Shown piece by piece: positions 1 through 12,213 of a stretch of 64,000 nucleotides of DNA. Below the pieces are notes generated by a model that worked only from the letters and a program-made list of their open reading frames with translations, had not been told where the DNA came from and searched no databases. A program made the position numbers and the translations under genes. Position 1 is the stretch's first letter; the number at the start of each line of letters is the position of its first letter. Source of the DNA: Myxococcaceae bacterium JPH2 (GTDB taxonomy: Bacteria; Myxococcota; Myxococcia; Myxococcales; Myxococcaceae); contig JAEMGR010000006.1 of assembly GCA_016458225.1 (NCBI GenBank), forward strand, positions 124,001-188,000. Direction: 5' to 3'.

Positions 1-38
1 GCTGGGTGTACCGCGTGCGCGGGTGGACCGCGCCCTGA
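1..38 (+). CDS. C-terminal end of a gene entering from the left (partial)
   Basis: Frame 3 reads WVYRVRGWTAP and then TGA at 36-38. Every sense codon in this short stretch ends in G or C, as in the real genes of the window. The next gene, on the other strand, has its stop at 39-41, so the two would be convergent with no spacer. With only eleven codons the product cannot be named. Confidence 0.4.
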   Translation, partial: WVYRVRGWTAP

Positions 39-1487
39 CTAGAGCGACTCGAGGAAGGTGACCACCGCGGCGCGTGCGTCCTCGGACAGTGCGCGGAAGC
101 GCGCTTGCGCGGGCGCTGCTTCTCCTCCGTGCCAGAGGATGGCCTCGGTGAGCGAGCGCGCGCGGCCGTCGTGCAGGAAGCGCGTGTGGCCACTCACCAT
201 GCGGGTTCGGCCCACGCCCCACAGCGGCGGGGTGCGCCACTCGCGGCCCGTGGCTTCGAAGTCTTCGCGTCCGTCCGCGAGCCCCTCGCCCAGGTCGTGC
301 AGCAACAGGTCCGAGTACGGCCAGATGCGCTGGCCAGACAGCTCCGGGTATCCCTCCAGTGTCCCGGTCACGTACGAGGGCCGGTGGCACTTCGCGCAGC
401 CCAATTCATGGAACAGGCCTTTGCCTCGCAGCACCGCCGGCGCATCCACGCCCGAGCGCGTGGGCGTGGCCAGGGTGTGGCTGAAGAAGTCGAGCGCCGC
501 GGCCTGTCGCGCGTTCACCTCGGGCGCGCCTCCCGATGGTTGGGCCTGACACGCAGCCTGCCCCGGCATGCAGTTCTCGGTGGGCAGCAACGGAGACGTC
601 AGCCCGAGGTCACCCAGGAGCGCGCCCGCGTTCTGGTGCTCCAGGTCCGGCTGATTGGCCTTCCACCCGAAGCGCCCCACCACCGTGGCGCCGAGCCGCC
701 GATTCCAGACGCGGTTCGGCCGACCGGAGATGCCATCGCCATTCGCATCGTCGGCGTCTGCCCAGGACAGCAGGTCCGTCTCGGTCACCGCTGCGAGCAG
801 GCCCAGGCCAATCATGGGCTGCGCCACGCGCGCGGAGGTGCGCAGGTCCGGCGACATCGGCCCGTGGGCCAGCCCCTGCAACAGGAACTCTGGATGGGTC
901 AGCGCGTAGGCCGTGCCATCGGTGAACGTGCCGGACACCTCGGTCCAGCGGGCGCGCACCTGGCCCTCCGCGGGCACGCCGGGGATGGCTCGCGGCTGGA
1001 GCTGGTCTCCGTACGTGGGCTCGGGAACGGGAGCGCCGTGTGCGTCGCGCCCGGGCACTGACAGGCGCACGAGCAGCGTGTCGGCCACCTCGCCCACCGC
1101 GGGTGCGCGGCCTCGGCCATGACCGAGATGGCACGCGACGCACGAGACGGAGTGGAAGAGGGGACCCAGTCCATCACGGTCCGCGCGAGCACCCGGTGCG
1201 GCCATCCAGTCCGCTTCGAAGAGGGCCTCGCCCACCAGGAACTCGGTGCGGCGCTCCAGCGTGAGGTTCGCGGCGGGTCGCGTGAAGGCGCTCGCGCTCG
1301 AGTCGGCCACGCTGGTGGTGCCTCCGGGTCGCTCCTCGCCTTCCTCCACCACGTCGTGGCGGGCGGGAGGCTCGGGCGTGACGGGCGGTTGGGTGGTGGG
1401 CGGCTCCGTGGGCCGCGTGTCCTTCGTCTCACCGCAGCCGCCCAGCGCGAGCAGGGCGAGCAGCCCGAGCCGGGCGGCGCGGCTCAC
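39..1487 (-). CDS. Di-heme DUF1111 (DHOR) family lipoprotein
   Basis: A 482-residue exported protein of the DUF1111 or di-heme oxidoreductase family, related in layout to di-heme c peroxidases. The N-terminus is short and hydrophobic and ends in a lipobox-like LALGGC with Cys18, so it is probably a lipoprotein. Two c-type heme motifs are visible: CVACH at residues 116-120 and CAKCH at 364-368. The start is a GTG at 1487 whose bases overlap the TGA of the upstream RCC1 gene (GTGA), so translation is probably coupled. Families of this type are often found with iron-uptake genes. A Fur-box-like site in front of the upstream gene agrees with that. The electron donor and the substrate are unknown. 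Confidence 0.85.
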   Translation of the reverse strand: MSRAARLGLLALLALGGCGETKDTRPTEPPTTQPPVTPEPPARHDVVEEGEERPGGTTSVADSSASAFTRPAANLTLERRTEFLVGEALFEADWMAAPGARADRDGLGPLFHSVSCVACHLGHGRGRAPAVGEVADTLLVRLSVPGRDAHGAPVPEPTYGDQLQPRAIPGVPAEGQVRARWTEVSGTFTDGTAYALTHPEFLLQGLAHGPMSPDLRTSARVAQPMIGLGLLAAVTETDLLSWADADDANGDGISGRPNRVWNRRLGATVVGRFGWKANQPDLEHQNAGALLGDLGLTSPLLPTENCMPGQAACQAQPSGGAPEVNARQAAALDFFSHTLATPTRSGVDAPAVLRGKGLFHELGCAKCHRPSYVTGTLEGYPELSGQRIWPYSDLLLHDLGEGLADGREDFEATGREWRTPPLWGVGRTRMVSGHTRFLHDGRARSLTEAILWHGGEAAPAQARFRALSEDARAAVVTFLESL

Positions 1488-3247
1488 GGCAGCACCACCT
1501 GGAGCGGATCCGGGAAGGACCAGTTCTCCAGAAGGTCCGTGCGGCCCAGCGACCCCTTCGAGTTCCAGCCCCAGACGTAGACGGAGTTGTCGCCGCGCAT
1601 GCTGATGACGTGGGTGGCGCCCAGTCCCAGCGAGGCGATGCGGCCGAGCCCCGGGGCCGACGGAGTGGGGGTGCCCTTGTCCTTCGTGTCGCTGAGGCCG
1701 AGCTGACCGTTGCCGTTCTGCCCCCAGCCCATCAGCGTGCCATCCGCCCGGCGCACGAATCCAAACAGCCCGTTGGCCCAGACGGCGCGCGCGTCCGTCA
1801 TTCCCTTCACCTTCACGGGGACGGCGCTCTGCTTCTCCGCGCTGATGGCACCCGTGCCGAGCTGTCCCGCGGAATCCAGGCCCCACGCGGACACCGTTCC
1901 ATCCGCGTGAACGGCGAGGACGTGGTCGCGGCCCGTGGCGATGTCCACCACGTTCTCCACGCCGGGGACCTTCTCGGGAGTCGGGTGATTGACGGCGTCC
2001 GCGGCGCCGAGCCCCAGCGTTCCGTAGGTGTTGCGGCCCCAGGTCCACACGGTGCCATCCGCCTGGAGCGCCACCGAGTGCTGCGAGCCGGCCGCCAGCT
2101 TCACCACGTCCGTGAGCCCGACGACCGCGACCGGGTAGTCGCGCGACGTCACCGTGCCGTCTCCGAGCTGGCCGTTGCTGTTGTCGCCGAACGCGCGCAC
2201 GGTGCCGTCCTCCATCAGCACCAGGGTGTGCCGGTAGCCGAGCACTCCGGCCACCGCGCCTGCCACCGCCACCCGCGTGGGCTCCGAGCGCGGAGTCACG
2301 TCCGGCGTCCGCGTACCGCCCTCGACGGCGGGAGGCGCGCCGAGTCCGAGCTGGCCGTTCGCGTTCTCTCCCCACGTCCACACCGCGCCCGCGTCATCAA
2401 TGGCCAGCGAGTGGTTCTGGTTGAACGCGATGGCGGCCACGTGCGTGAGCGTCGGCACGGCGTGGGGACCGGACTGATCCGTCGTCACCGACGCGCCCAG
2501 GCCGAGCTGCCCCTTGTTGTTGCGACCCCACGTGTACAGCGTGCCCGCGCGCACCACGCCCGTGTGCAGGCCGCCCGCCGAGGTGAGGCTGCCGAAGTGG
2601 AACGTCACCGTGGCCGTGCCGGCGTTGCCGCTCGGATCGGTGGCCTGCACCACCAACGTGTTGACGCCGGGATGCGGCGTCACGTCGAAGGCGAGGGCGC
2701 CATCCGCGCCGAGTCCCGTCACGGGCTGCGCCGCGGCGCCGTTGAGCGTGAAGGACACCTGCGCCACGGCCTTGTCATCCGTCGCGATGGCCTGCACGCG
2801 CACGCGGCGCACCGTGAGGGCCTGGTCCGGCTCGGGCGTCACCAACCGGACGGACGGCGCCGTCGTGTCGGGCGGCTCCTCGCGATGCAGCCGCAGCGAG
2901 CGTGAGCTGTGCCCGCCGGCCTGATCCACGGCATCCAGCCGCAGCGTGCTGTCCCCGAGCGGGAGCGCCACCTGCACGCGGAAGCTCGGCGTGTGGCCCT
3001 CCGCCTTGTCCCATTCGACGGGCAGCGCTTCACCCTCGTCGAGCCGCGCCTCGATGGACTCCACCGGATTGCCCGCCTGCACGTAGCCCGTCACGGTGAC
3101 GGTGGGCTGCGTGAGGGTGCCGGACACGGACGACAGCACCGCGATGTACGGCGGCGCGGAGATGCCAGGAGTCGACGAGGAGTCCTCCGAGCCGCATGCC
3201 GCGAGCAACAGCAGCAGCAGCGACGGCAGGATACGGCAGCACTTCAT
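1484..3247 (-). CDS. RCC1-repeat beta-propeller lipoprotein
   Basis: A 587-residue protein with a lipoprotein signal (LLLLLLAAC near residue 17). An Ig-like or Big-type region around residues 30-210 is followed by seven RCC1-type repeats, each close to the pattern HTxxLxxDGTVWxWGxNxxGQLG. Seven repeats make one complete seven-bladed propeller. The start at 3247 is chosen because it begins directly at the lipoprotein signal. A longer frame to 3289 would run through the regulatory site. No strong Shine-Dalgarno is visible. In myxobacteria RCC1 proteins are numerous and mostly uncharacterised. Here the gene is coupled to the di-heme gene, so a shared periplasmic or surface role, such as presenting or holding the redox partner, is an inference. 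Confidence 0.8.
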   Translation of the reverse strand: MKCCRILPSLLLLLLAACGSEDSSSTPGISAPPYIAVLSSVSGTLTQPTVTVTGYVQAGNPVESIEARLDEGEALPVEWDKAEGHTPSFRVQVALPLGDSTLRLDAVDQAGGHSSRSLRLHREEPPDTTAPSVRLVTPEPDQALTVRRVRVQAIATDDKAVAQVSFTLNGAAAQPVTGLGADGALAFDVTPHPGVNTLVVQATDPSGNAGTATVTFHFGSLTSAGGLHTGVVRAGTLYTWGRNNKGQLGLGASVTTDQSGPHAVPTLTHVAAIAFNQNHSLAIDDAGAVWTWGENANGQLGLGAPPAVEGGTRTPDVTPRSEPTRVAVAGAVAGVLGYRHTLVLMEDGTVRAFGDNSNGQLGDGTVTSRDYPVAVVGLTDVVKLAAGSQHSVALQADGTVWTWGRNTYGTLGLGAADAVNHPTPEKVPGVENVVDIATGRDHVLAVHADGTVSAWGLDSAGQLGTGAISAEKQSAVPVKVKGMTDARAVWANGLFGFVRRADGTLMGWGQNGNGQLGLSDTKDKGTPTPSAPGLGRIASLGLGATHVISMRGDNSVYVWGWNSKGSLGRTDLLENWSFPDPLQVVLP

Positions 3248-3273
3248 GGGGAGCCCGGTGTTGAAGTTGAAAA

Positions 3274-3288
3274 TGATAGTGATTTGCA
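3274..3288 (-). promoter_or_regulatory. Fur-box-like operator over a -10 element
   Basis: The plus strand reads TGATAGTGATTTGCA, which matches 11 of 14 fixed positions of the 7-1-7 Fur consensus TGATAATnATTATCA. On the minus strand the same bases include TATCAT (3273-3278), a good -10 hexamer 26 bases before the RCC1 start codon. A repressor bound here would block the promoter. The AT-rich patch stands out sharply from its surroundings. No convincing -35 is seen. Confidence 0.5.
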
Positions 3289-3340
3289 AAATCGAAAGGC
3301 GCGCAGGGAATACCGCGTGGGTGGGGCGTGATGCAAGAGG

Positions 3341-3377
3341 GGGAGCGCGCCGGCGGTGGGCCCCGCGGCGCGCTCCC
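3341..3377. terminator. 12-bp hairpin between czcA and the RCC1 gene
   Basis: GGGAGCGCGCCG at 3341-3352 pairs perfectly with 3366-3377 around a 13-base loop. It lies just downstream of the efflux operon on the minus strand and upstream of the RCC1 promoter, so it probably separates the two transcripts. There is no U-tract. Confidence 0.5.
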
Positions 3378-3397
3378 GGAATTCCCCGCGCGGGTGG

Positions 3398-6499
<3,102 letters not shown>

Positions 6500-6512
6500 G
6501 GGCGTCTCGCTC

Positions 6513-7730
6513 TCAGTCGGACTCGCCCAGGCTCTCCTTGGAGAGCTCGGACTTGAGGATGAACGCGCCCTGGGTGATGACCTCGGCGCCCGCGTCGAGC
6601 CCCGAGAGGACCTCCACCTCCTGGGCCGTGCGGGCCCCCAGCTTCACGGGCACTGGCCTGAACCGGCCCTCGCCGAGTGGCACGAAGACGACGCGCGCGT
6701 CGCCCTGCTCCTGCACGGCCTCGCGAGGGATGACGAGCCGGGCGGGGCTTGGGTCCACGCTCGCGGCCTCGGTGGTGAGCACCTCCGCCTGGGCGAACAT
6801 GCCGGACTTCAGCGCGCCGTCCTCGTTGGAGACGGTGACGCGCACGGGAACGGTCCGCGTCTTCTCGTCCACGATGTCGCCGATGGAGTCCACTCGGCCC
6901 TCGAAGCGCCGCTCGCCCAACGCGGCGACGGTGAGCACCACGCGCTGACCGGTGTGCACGCTGGCGAGCTGGGACTCGAACACGTCCAGCAGGCCCCAGA
7001 GGTGACTGGGGTCCGCCACGGTGAACAGCGGCGTGGAGGCCTCCACGCTCGCGCCCACCGCGCCGGTCATCTCCACCACCGTGCCGTCGAGCGGGCTGCG
7101 CGCGGGGAATCGCGAGCTGTAGTGCTCATCGGCCTTGAGCGCGCGAATCTCCGCGTCATTGAGTCCAAGCGCGTGCAGTCGCCCCTCCGCCGCGTTCATG
7201 TCCGCGCGCGCGGTGGAGAACTCGGCCTCGGCCTGCCGTGCCTCGCGCTCGGACGAGATGCCCTTGCGCAAGAGTTCCTGCTCGCGGCGGAAGTTCTCCT
7301 CGGCCACGCGGGACTTGGTCGCCGAGGACAAGTAGTCCGCTCGGGCCTGGCCCAGCTCCGGGCTCTCCAGGTAGCCGAGCACCTCGCCCTTCTTCACCTT
7401 CTGCCCGAGGTTGACCTCGATGCTCGCGAGTCGCCCAGGCACGCGCGCCGCCACCTGCGCGACGGACTTGGGCAGGAACGCGAGCCGCGCCGTGGCATTC
7501 AGTCCGCGACGCAGGGGCCGATGCTCGGCGCGAGCACGCTCCAGCTTCGCGTTCTTCAGGGCCTCGGGGGCCAGGGTGATGACCTCCTCATGCTCGGTGG
7601 GCTTCGCCCCTGGCTCGGCGGCCTTGGCCTCGGCGGTCGAGGTGGGCGCGGGGGGCGCTTCTTCGCGGCGCTCGCAGCCAGGGAGGGAGAGCAGCAACGT
7701 CGTGAGCCACATCCAGGACAGGCGCTTCAT
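6513..7730 (-). CDS. czcB: CzcB-type periplasmic adaptor (membrane fusion protein)
   Basis: A 405-residue adaptor of the efflux RND complex that bridges the pump and the outer-membrane channel. It has a lipoprotein signal with Cys19 (LPGC). A biotinyl-lipoyl-like half-motif follows (PGRLASIEVNLGQKVKKGEVL), then a helical hairpin of about residues 125-205, a second lipoyl half and the beta-barrel region. The start overlaps the stop of the upstream channel gene as ATGA, which implies translational coupling. It lacks the long His-rich N-terminal extension of some CzcB proteins. Confidence 0.9.
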   Translation of the reverse strand: MKRLSWMWLTTLLLSLPGCERREEAPPAPTSTAEAKAAEPGAKPTEHEEVITLAPEALKNAKLERARAEHRPLRRGLNATARLAFLPKSVAQVAARVPGRLASIEVNLGQKVKKGEVLGYLESPELGQARADYLSSATKSRVAEENFRREQELLRKGISSEREARQAEAEFSTARADMNAAEGRLHALGLNDAEIRALKADEHYSSRFPARSPLDGTVVEMTGAVGASVEASTPLFTVADPSHLWGLLDVFESQLASVHTGQRVVLTVAALGERRFEGRVDSIGDIVDEKTRTVPVRVTVSNEDGALKSGMFAQAEVLTTEAASVDPSPARLVIPREAVQEQGDARVVFVPLGEGRFRPVPVKLGARTAQEVEVLSGLDAGAEVITQGAFILKSELSKESLGESD

Positions 7731-8968
7731 GGAATGCTCCCCAGGGACTGCTTCAGGCGTGCGTCAGCGACGGCCAGCTCCCGTCGCGCTTCGATGGCTC
7801 CGCGTCGGGTGTCCAGGGACTCCCGGCGGATGATGAGCAGCTCCAGGAAGTCCACCTTGCCCGCGCGGTAGGCCTCGTTGATCAACTCCAGGTTCTGTTG
7901 GACGGCGGCGAGCACCTCATCGCTGTAGGTCGCGGTGGCGGCGCTCGCGGATTCGTAGCGTTGGCGGGCGAGCGTCACCTCGGAGCGCACTTGCTGCTCG
8001 ACCGCGCGCACGGTGCTGTCCGCCGCGGTGGCGCGCGCGGCGCTGGCTCCGCGTGCCTCCTGGTTGCGTTGGAAGAGGGGCAGGTCGATGGCGAGCGTGC
8101 CCTGGATGATGGTGGCGCCCTCTTCTCGGCCGTAGCTCGCGCCGAGGCGTGGACTGGGCAGGGCCTCTCTTCTGGCCAGCGTGACCTCCGCACGGGCAGC
8201 GGTGAGCCCGGAGCGCGCGGCACGTACCTCCGCGCGACGGGCAAGGGCGGTGTCCACGAGCGAGGCGAGCGGTGGCACCGGCTCGGGCTTCGTGGGCGTG
8301 TTCACCAGGTCCAGCGTCTCGACGGGCTCCAGTCCCAGCAGGAGCCGGAGCTGCGCGAGCGCCACATCGCGTCGCTGCACCGCGAGCGCGTACTCCCGAG
8401 CGGCGCGGCCTTGCTCCACGCGCGCGGTGTTGACCTCGATGCTCGACGCCGCCCCCGCGGCTTGCCGCTCCCGCGCGGCGTGGAGGGCCTCTTCCGCAAG
8501 AGCCCGGCCTTCCTCCGCCAGCCGAGTCTCCTCCTGGGCCGCGAGCGCCAGCGCGTGCGCCTCACGCGCCTCGGCGGCGAGGTCGACCTGGAGGGCCTCC
8601 CAACGCGCCTCACTGGCGGAGAGCCGCGCGCCCGCCGCGTCACGACGGGCGCTGCGCTGGCCGGGCAGTTCAATCCGCTGACTGAGGCCGAGCGACACAT
8701 CCGTGCTGTCCCCTTCGGGACGCAGCCGGGGGCCCGCGGCCACGGTCAGCTCGGGGTTCTGTTGGAAGAGGAGCCCGGCGCCTTGCACGCGCGCGCGGGC
8801 CTCCTCCACCTCCGCGCGGGCGGGAATCAAGCGAGGGCTGTGCTCCAGCGCGAGCGCCACCGCGGCTTCGGTGGTGAGCGCGCGTTGCGCCAGCGCGGGC
8901 ATCGACAAGAGGCCCACCATGAAGGGGAGCCAGGGTTTGCGTGCGACGGTGAATCGGAAGCGAGACAT
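7727..8968 (-). CDS. czcC: TolC-family outer-membrane efflux channel (CzcC-like)
   Basis: A 413-residue outer-membrane factor with an export signal ending near MPALA and the two internal repeats typical of TolC proteins (ALEHSPRLIPARAEVEEAR at the first). Long Ala/Arg/Glu-rich helices alternate as expected for the periplasmic tunnel. The start at 8968 is preferred over 9001 because GGAGG (8976-8980 on the complement) lies 7 bases upstream and the signal peptide follows at once. It overlaps the adaptor gene by four bases. Confidence 0.88.
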   Translation of the reverse strand: MSRFRFTVARKPWLPFMVGLLSMPALAQRALTTEAAVALALEHSPRLIPARAEVEEARARVQGAGLLFQQNPELTVAAGPRLRPEGDSTDVSLGLSQRIELPGQRSARRDAAGARLSASEARWEALQVDLAAEAREAHALALAAQEETRLAEEGRALAEEALHAARERQAAGAASSIEVNTARVEQGRAAREYALAVQRRDVALAQLRLLLGLEPVETLDLVNTPTKPEPVPPLASLVDTALARRAEVRAARSGLTAARAEVTLARREALPSPRLGASYGREEGATIIQGTLAIDLPLFQRNQEARGASAARATAADSTVRAVEQQVRSEVTLARQRYESASAATATYSDEVLAAVQQNLELINEAYRAGKVDFLELLIIRRESLDTRRGAIEARRELAVADARLKQSLGSIP

Positions 8969-9204
8969 GGACGTGCCTCCGCGACGCCGCCCCGGACGCA
9001 CCGGTGACGGCCTTCGCGAGGACTGCGAGAAGGTACCAGGGAGGCTCCACGTCCAATGCCTTGCATGGACGTGGGGCCGCCGCGTTGGGAAGCGTCAGGC
9101 TTTCGCGCGCGCAGCGAGTCCATGGCTCGCGCAACGCCAGCGCGACCCAGCCCGGACGAGCGGGTGGCCACGATGGACGCGAGTCATGACGGTGAGGGCG
9201 CGCG

Positions 9205-9534
9205 CTACGCCGCTATGGGCGGGCGCAACAGCCGCTGAGGCATTCCCGTAGCGACCTTCAGCTCGGCGCCTCGGATGGGCTCGCCCGTCTGGATGGGCAG
9301 GAGCACCGTCTGGGCGGTCCCCGAGGGAAGCATCGACTGACTGACACAGCAGGAGCAGTGGTGGGCCACGGTTCCGCAGCCATGCTCCCGATTGCCCGCG
9401 TCCAAATCCTTCTCACCGGCCTGGAAGTGCGCCAGGTGGCCAGTCGTCGCGAAGTGCACGGCCATCTCGACGGCTTCCCCGAGGGGAGGCACGAGGCCGA
9501 GGACCAGCACGATGACGAGGAGGACGCGCAGCAC
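9205..9534 (-). CDS. Small exported Cys/His-rich CzcI-like protein
   Basis: A 109-residue protein with an N-terminal signal segment (LLVIVLVLGLVPPLGEA) and a central metal-ligand-rich stretch, HGCGTVAHHCSCC. It ends in RPPIAA, resembling the C-terminal region of CzcI-type proteins. The GTG start at 9534 has AAGGA eight bases upstream. It is the first gene of the efflux locus, 236 bases ahead of czcC. CzcI-like proteins are periplasmic and have been linked to regulation of Czc efflux. A metal-buffer or sensor role is inferred from the residues and position. Similarity is faint, so the family name is tentative. Confidence 0.55.
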   Translation of the reverse strand: MLRVLLVIVLVLGLVPPLGEAVEMAVHFATTGHLAHFQAGEKDLDAGNREHGCGTVAHHCSCCVSQSMLPSGTAQTVLLPIQTGEPIRGAELKVATGMPQRLLRPPIAA

Positions 9535-9664
9535 TGCCCATGTCCTTAGCGCACGACCCGCGGGGCCGCAACCGGGCCCTGCCCAATGTCAGACAGGTTG
9601 CGTTGCTGCCTCCCTGATTGCCGTGGTCGCGAGGCGCGGGCGCGAGGGTCCGCCAGACTGCTTC

Positions 9665-11278
9665 CTACTTCATGGGCGGGGCGGGCGTGTGCGCGGCGTC
9701 CTGCGCGGGACCGCCAGTGTGCTGGATGCGCCCGTCGGGTTTCGCGCGCGGCGCGGGGCGCCCGGTGCGCAGGGCCGTGGCGAGCACGTCCCAGGGCGTC
9801 GCGCCGCTCGGAGTGCCCGGACGCGTGGGGAGGCCCTTGAGCATCGTGTAGCCGTCATTGCCCGCGGTCAGGAAGCTCAGCGTGGCGAGGCGATAGGTGG
9901 CCGTGGGGTCGAGCGGCTTTCCCCCCACCTCGACGCGCGTCACGCGCTCGCCCGCGGGCTTGTCCAGGTCGTAGGCGAAGCGCAGGCCCGACACCTGCGG
10001 GAATCGCCCCGGTGGCTTGGGCTTGCCGCTGAGGCTCACGCCGTTCTCCAGCACGGCGCGAAGCGTGGCGCCACTCACGTCCACCACGACCAGGTCGTTG
10101 CGATAGGGCAGCAGGGAGTAGAGCTCGCGTCGCGTGAGCGGTCCCGCGGGCAGCACGCGGTCCGCGCGGATGGCGCCGCCGTTGCACAGCGCCACGTCCG
10201 CGCCCGTGGCCGCGCGAAATGCATCCGCCACGAAGGAGCCCAGGTTCGTCTCGCCCAGGCGGTTCTCCACGCTGCGCGCGTCCAGCGGCACCGGTGAGCG
10301 CCCCACGCGTTGCGCCAGCTCCTTCAACAGCGGCGCGTAGCCCTTCATCGCCTGGGTGAAGGCCGGAGCCTCGGGGAGCCGCGCGGTGATGGGCGTGGCC
10401 TTCCACGCATGACGCTTCACGGCGCCCGTCGCCGAGTCCACGTCGAGGGTGAGTTCGCCCAGGTCCATGGCGTCCTCATCCAGCTTGTAGATGGGCGTGC
10501 CCTCGACGGTCTCTTCCATGCGCTCGTGGCTGTGCCCGCCGATGATGGCGTCCACGCGCACGCAGCGCGCCAGCTCGCGGTCCTCCGTGTCCTCCAGGTG
10601 CGTCAGTGCGATCACCACCTGGGCGCCCGCCGCGCGCACGTCCGCCACCGCGCGCTGGGCCGCCTCGCAGAAGGGCTTGAACTGCGTGGTGGGGCCCGCC
10701 TTGGAGGCGCCCTGCGTCTCGGGCAGCACCACGCCGAAGATGCCCACGCGCACGCCGCCGACCTCTCGGAGGTCCCAGGGCTTGAGGCCCGCGAACGTCT
10801 GTCCCGTGGTCGCGTCCACCACGTTGGCGCCCAGCCACGTGAAGTGCGACTCGTGGATGCGCGCGCGCAGCACGTCGTCGCCGAAGTCGAACTCGTGGTT
10901 GCCCACCACCGCGTAGTCGATGCCGAGCGCGTTCCACGCATCCACCATCTGCCGGCCCTTGAGCGCCTCGCCGTGGATCTCCGCGGAGGACTCGACGGAC
11001 GGCGACAGCGTGTCGCCCGCGAGCAGCGTCAGGACATTCGGCGACTGCTTGAGCGCCTGCGCGCGCAGCGTGGCCACGCGGGCCAGCCCACCGCGCCCAT
11101 TGGCCAGCGGCTGGAACTGGTACACGTCATTGAGGTGCAGCAGCGTGAGCCGCACGGTGCCCGATGGTGGCGAGGCGGGAGGCGCGCCCTCGGCGGGACG
11201 GGCGGTCAGGACGAGGGCCAGCGCGCAGGACAGGAGCAGCGTCCAGGCATTGCGAGTCGGCGCGGTGGTCTTCGTCAT
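9665..11278 (-). CDS. Secreted bifunctional metallophosphatase/5'-nucleotidase
   Basis: A 537-residue UshA-like enzyme with an N-terminal signal peptide (TLLLSCALALVLTARPAEG). The calcineurin-like metal sites are seen as HLNDVYQF, AGDTLSP, GNHEFDFG, LTHLED and GGHSHE. The C-terminal 5'-nucleotidase domain follows, with ETNLGSFVADAF and CNGGAIRAD. It should hydrolyse nucleotides, nucleotide sugars or cyclic nucleotides outside the cytoplasm. The start at 11278 is chosen because the signal peptide begins there; longer readings run into the MBL gene. A second enzyme of this class lies at 50864-52663. Confidence 0.88.
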   Translation of the reverse strand: MTKTTAPTRNAWTLLLSCALALVLTARPAEGAPPASPPSGTVRLTLLHLNDVYQFQPLANGRGGLARVATLRAQALKQSPNVLTLLAGDTLSPSVESSAEIHGEALKGRQMVDAWNALGIDYAVVGNHEFDFGDDVLRARIHESHFTWLGANVVDATTGQTFAGLKPWDLREVGGVRVGIFGVVLPETQGASKAGPTTQFKPFCEAAQRAVADVRAAGAQVVIALTHLEDTEDRELARCVRVDAIIGGHSHERMEETVEGTPIYKLDEDAMDLGELTLDVDSATGAVKRHAWKATPITARLPEAPAFTQAMKGYAPLLKELAQRVGRSPVPLDARSVENRLGETNLGSFVADAFRAATGADVALCNGGAIRADRVLPAGPLTRRELYSLLPYRNDLVVVDVSGATLRAVLENGVSLSGKPKPPGRFPQVSGLRFAYDLDKPAGERVTRVEVGGKPLDPTATYRLATLSFLTAGNDGYTMLKGLPTRPGTPSGATPWDVLATALRTGRPAPRAKPDGRIQHTGGPAQDAAHTPAPPMK

Positions 11279-11466
11279 GTCCAGGCATCCACTCCAGGGG
11301 CGCCGCGACGGCGCCAACGGGGTCGGGACTAGCGCACTCGTTCGTCGAAGGCGAGCACGCCGCGCGGTGCATTGACCGGAGTGATGGCCTTCCTGGCCGG
11401 ATGGATGGGGGGCGGGCGCGGACTCATCGCAAGGATGACGCGATGCAGCGGCTCCCGCCCTGTGGG

Positions 11467-12213
11467 TCAGACGGTGTATCGGCGACCCTGCTCGAGGGGT
11501 TCGATGTTGCTCGCGGCGAGGTCGAACGTGTCGGGGTAGTGGATGAGTCGCATGCGCGCGCGCAAGTCCGCGGGCAGCGCCGCGAGCTTCTCGTAGGGCG
11601 TGTGGACGCCGTAGTTCGTCTCGTGCACCACGAGGTCCGCCTCGGCGAGCCACTGGATGAGCCCTTCGTCGAAGGCGGTGTCGGCGCTGTAGCCCAGGCA
11701 CCGGCCTCCCGCGTGGATGCGGAACGCCGTGGTGGGGACGTGGTGGTAGGTGAAGCGGCACTCGAGGCGGAAGGGCCCGTGTTGCACCGCGTGCTCCACA
11801 CTCAGCGGGGTAGGGGAGAAGTAGTCCTCGAAGTGCTTCGCGTTGGGGCTCGCGCCGCGCTCCTCGATGAGGCACTCCATGCCCGCCGCGAGGTGTCCCT
11901 CCCAGAGTCGTCGGGTGATGCTCGGGTGCGCGAGCAGCTCCAGCTTCCGCTTCAGGACGAAGAAGGAGAAGTAGCCCAGGCTCTCCAGGCCCGAGGAGTG
12001 GTCCGCGTGCAGGTGCGTGAGGGCCACGGCGCTGACGCGATCCGCGTCCAGCGGCATGCCCGTGGAGAGCGAGGCCTCGCGCATCATCTTGCGGATGGGG
12101 TGCGGACAGTCCACCAGCAGCACCTGTCCCTCTGCTTCCACCGCGAGGCAGGACGAGTAGTGCAGCGCGGAGAAGGCATCGCCGACGCCCAGGGGAATGA
12201 AGGAGAGGCTCAT
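11467..12213 (-). CDS. MBL-fold metallo-hydrolase
   Basis: A 248-residue cytoplasmic metallo-beta-lactamase-fold protein. The signature THLHADH gives H67, H69, D71 and H72 as the first metal ligands. Later ligand candidates are in YHHVPT, GYSADTAF and VVHETNY. The arrangement resembles RNase Z-like or phosphodiesterase-like MBL proteins more than true beta-lactamases. Its ATG overlaps the coaD stop (ATGA), so it is the last cistron of a four-gene coupled operon. The substrate cannot be told from the sequence. Confidence 0.8.
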   Translation of the reverse strand: MSLSFIPLGVGDAFSALHYSSCLAVEAEGQVLLVDCPHPIRKMMREASLSTGMPLDADRVSAVALTHLHADHSSGLESLGYFSFFVLKRKLELLAHPSITRRLWEGHLAAGMECLIEERGASPNAKHFEDYFSPTPLSVEHAVQHGPFRLECRFTYHHVPTTAFRIHAGGRCLGYSADTAFDEGLIQWLAEADLVVHETNYGVHTPYEKLAALPADLRARMRLIHYPDTFDLAASNIEPLEQGRRYTV

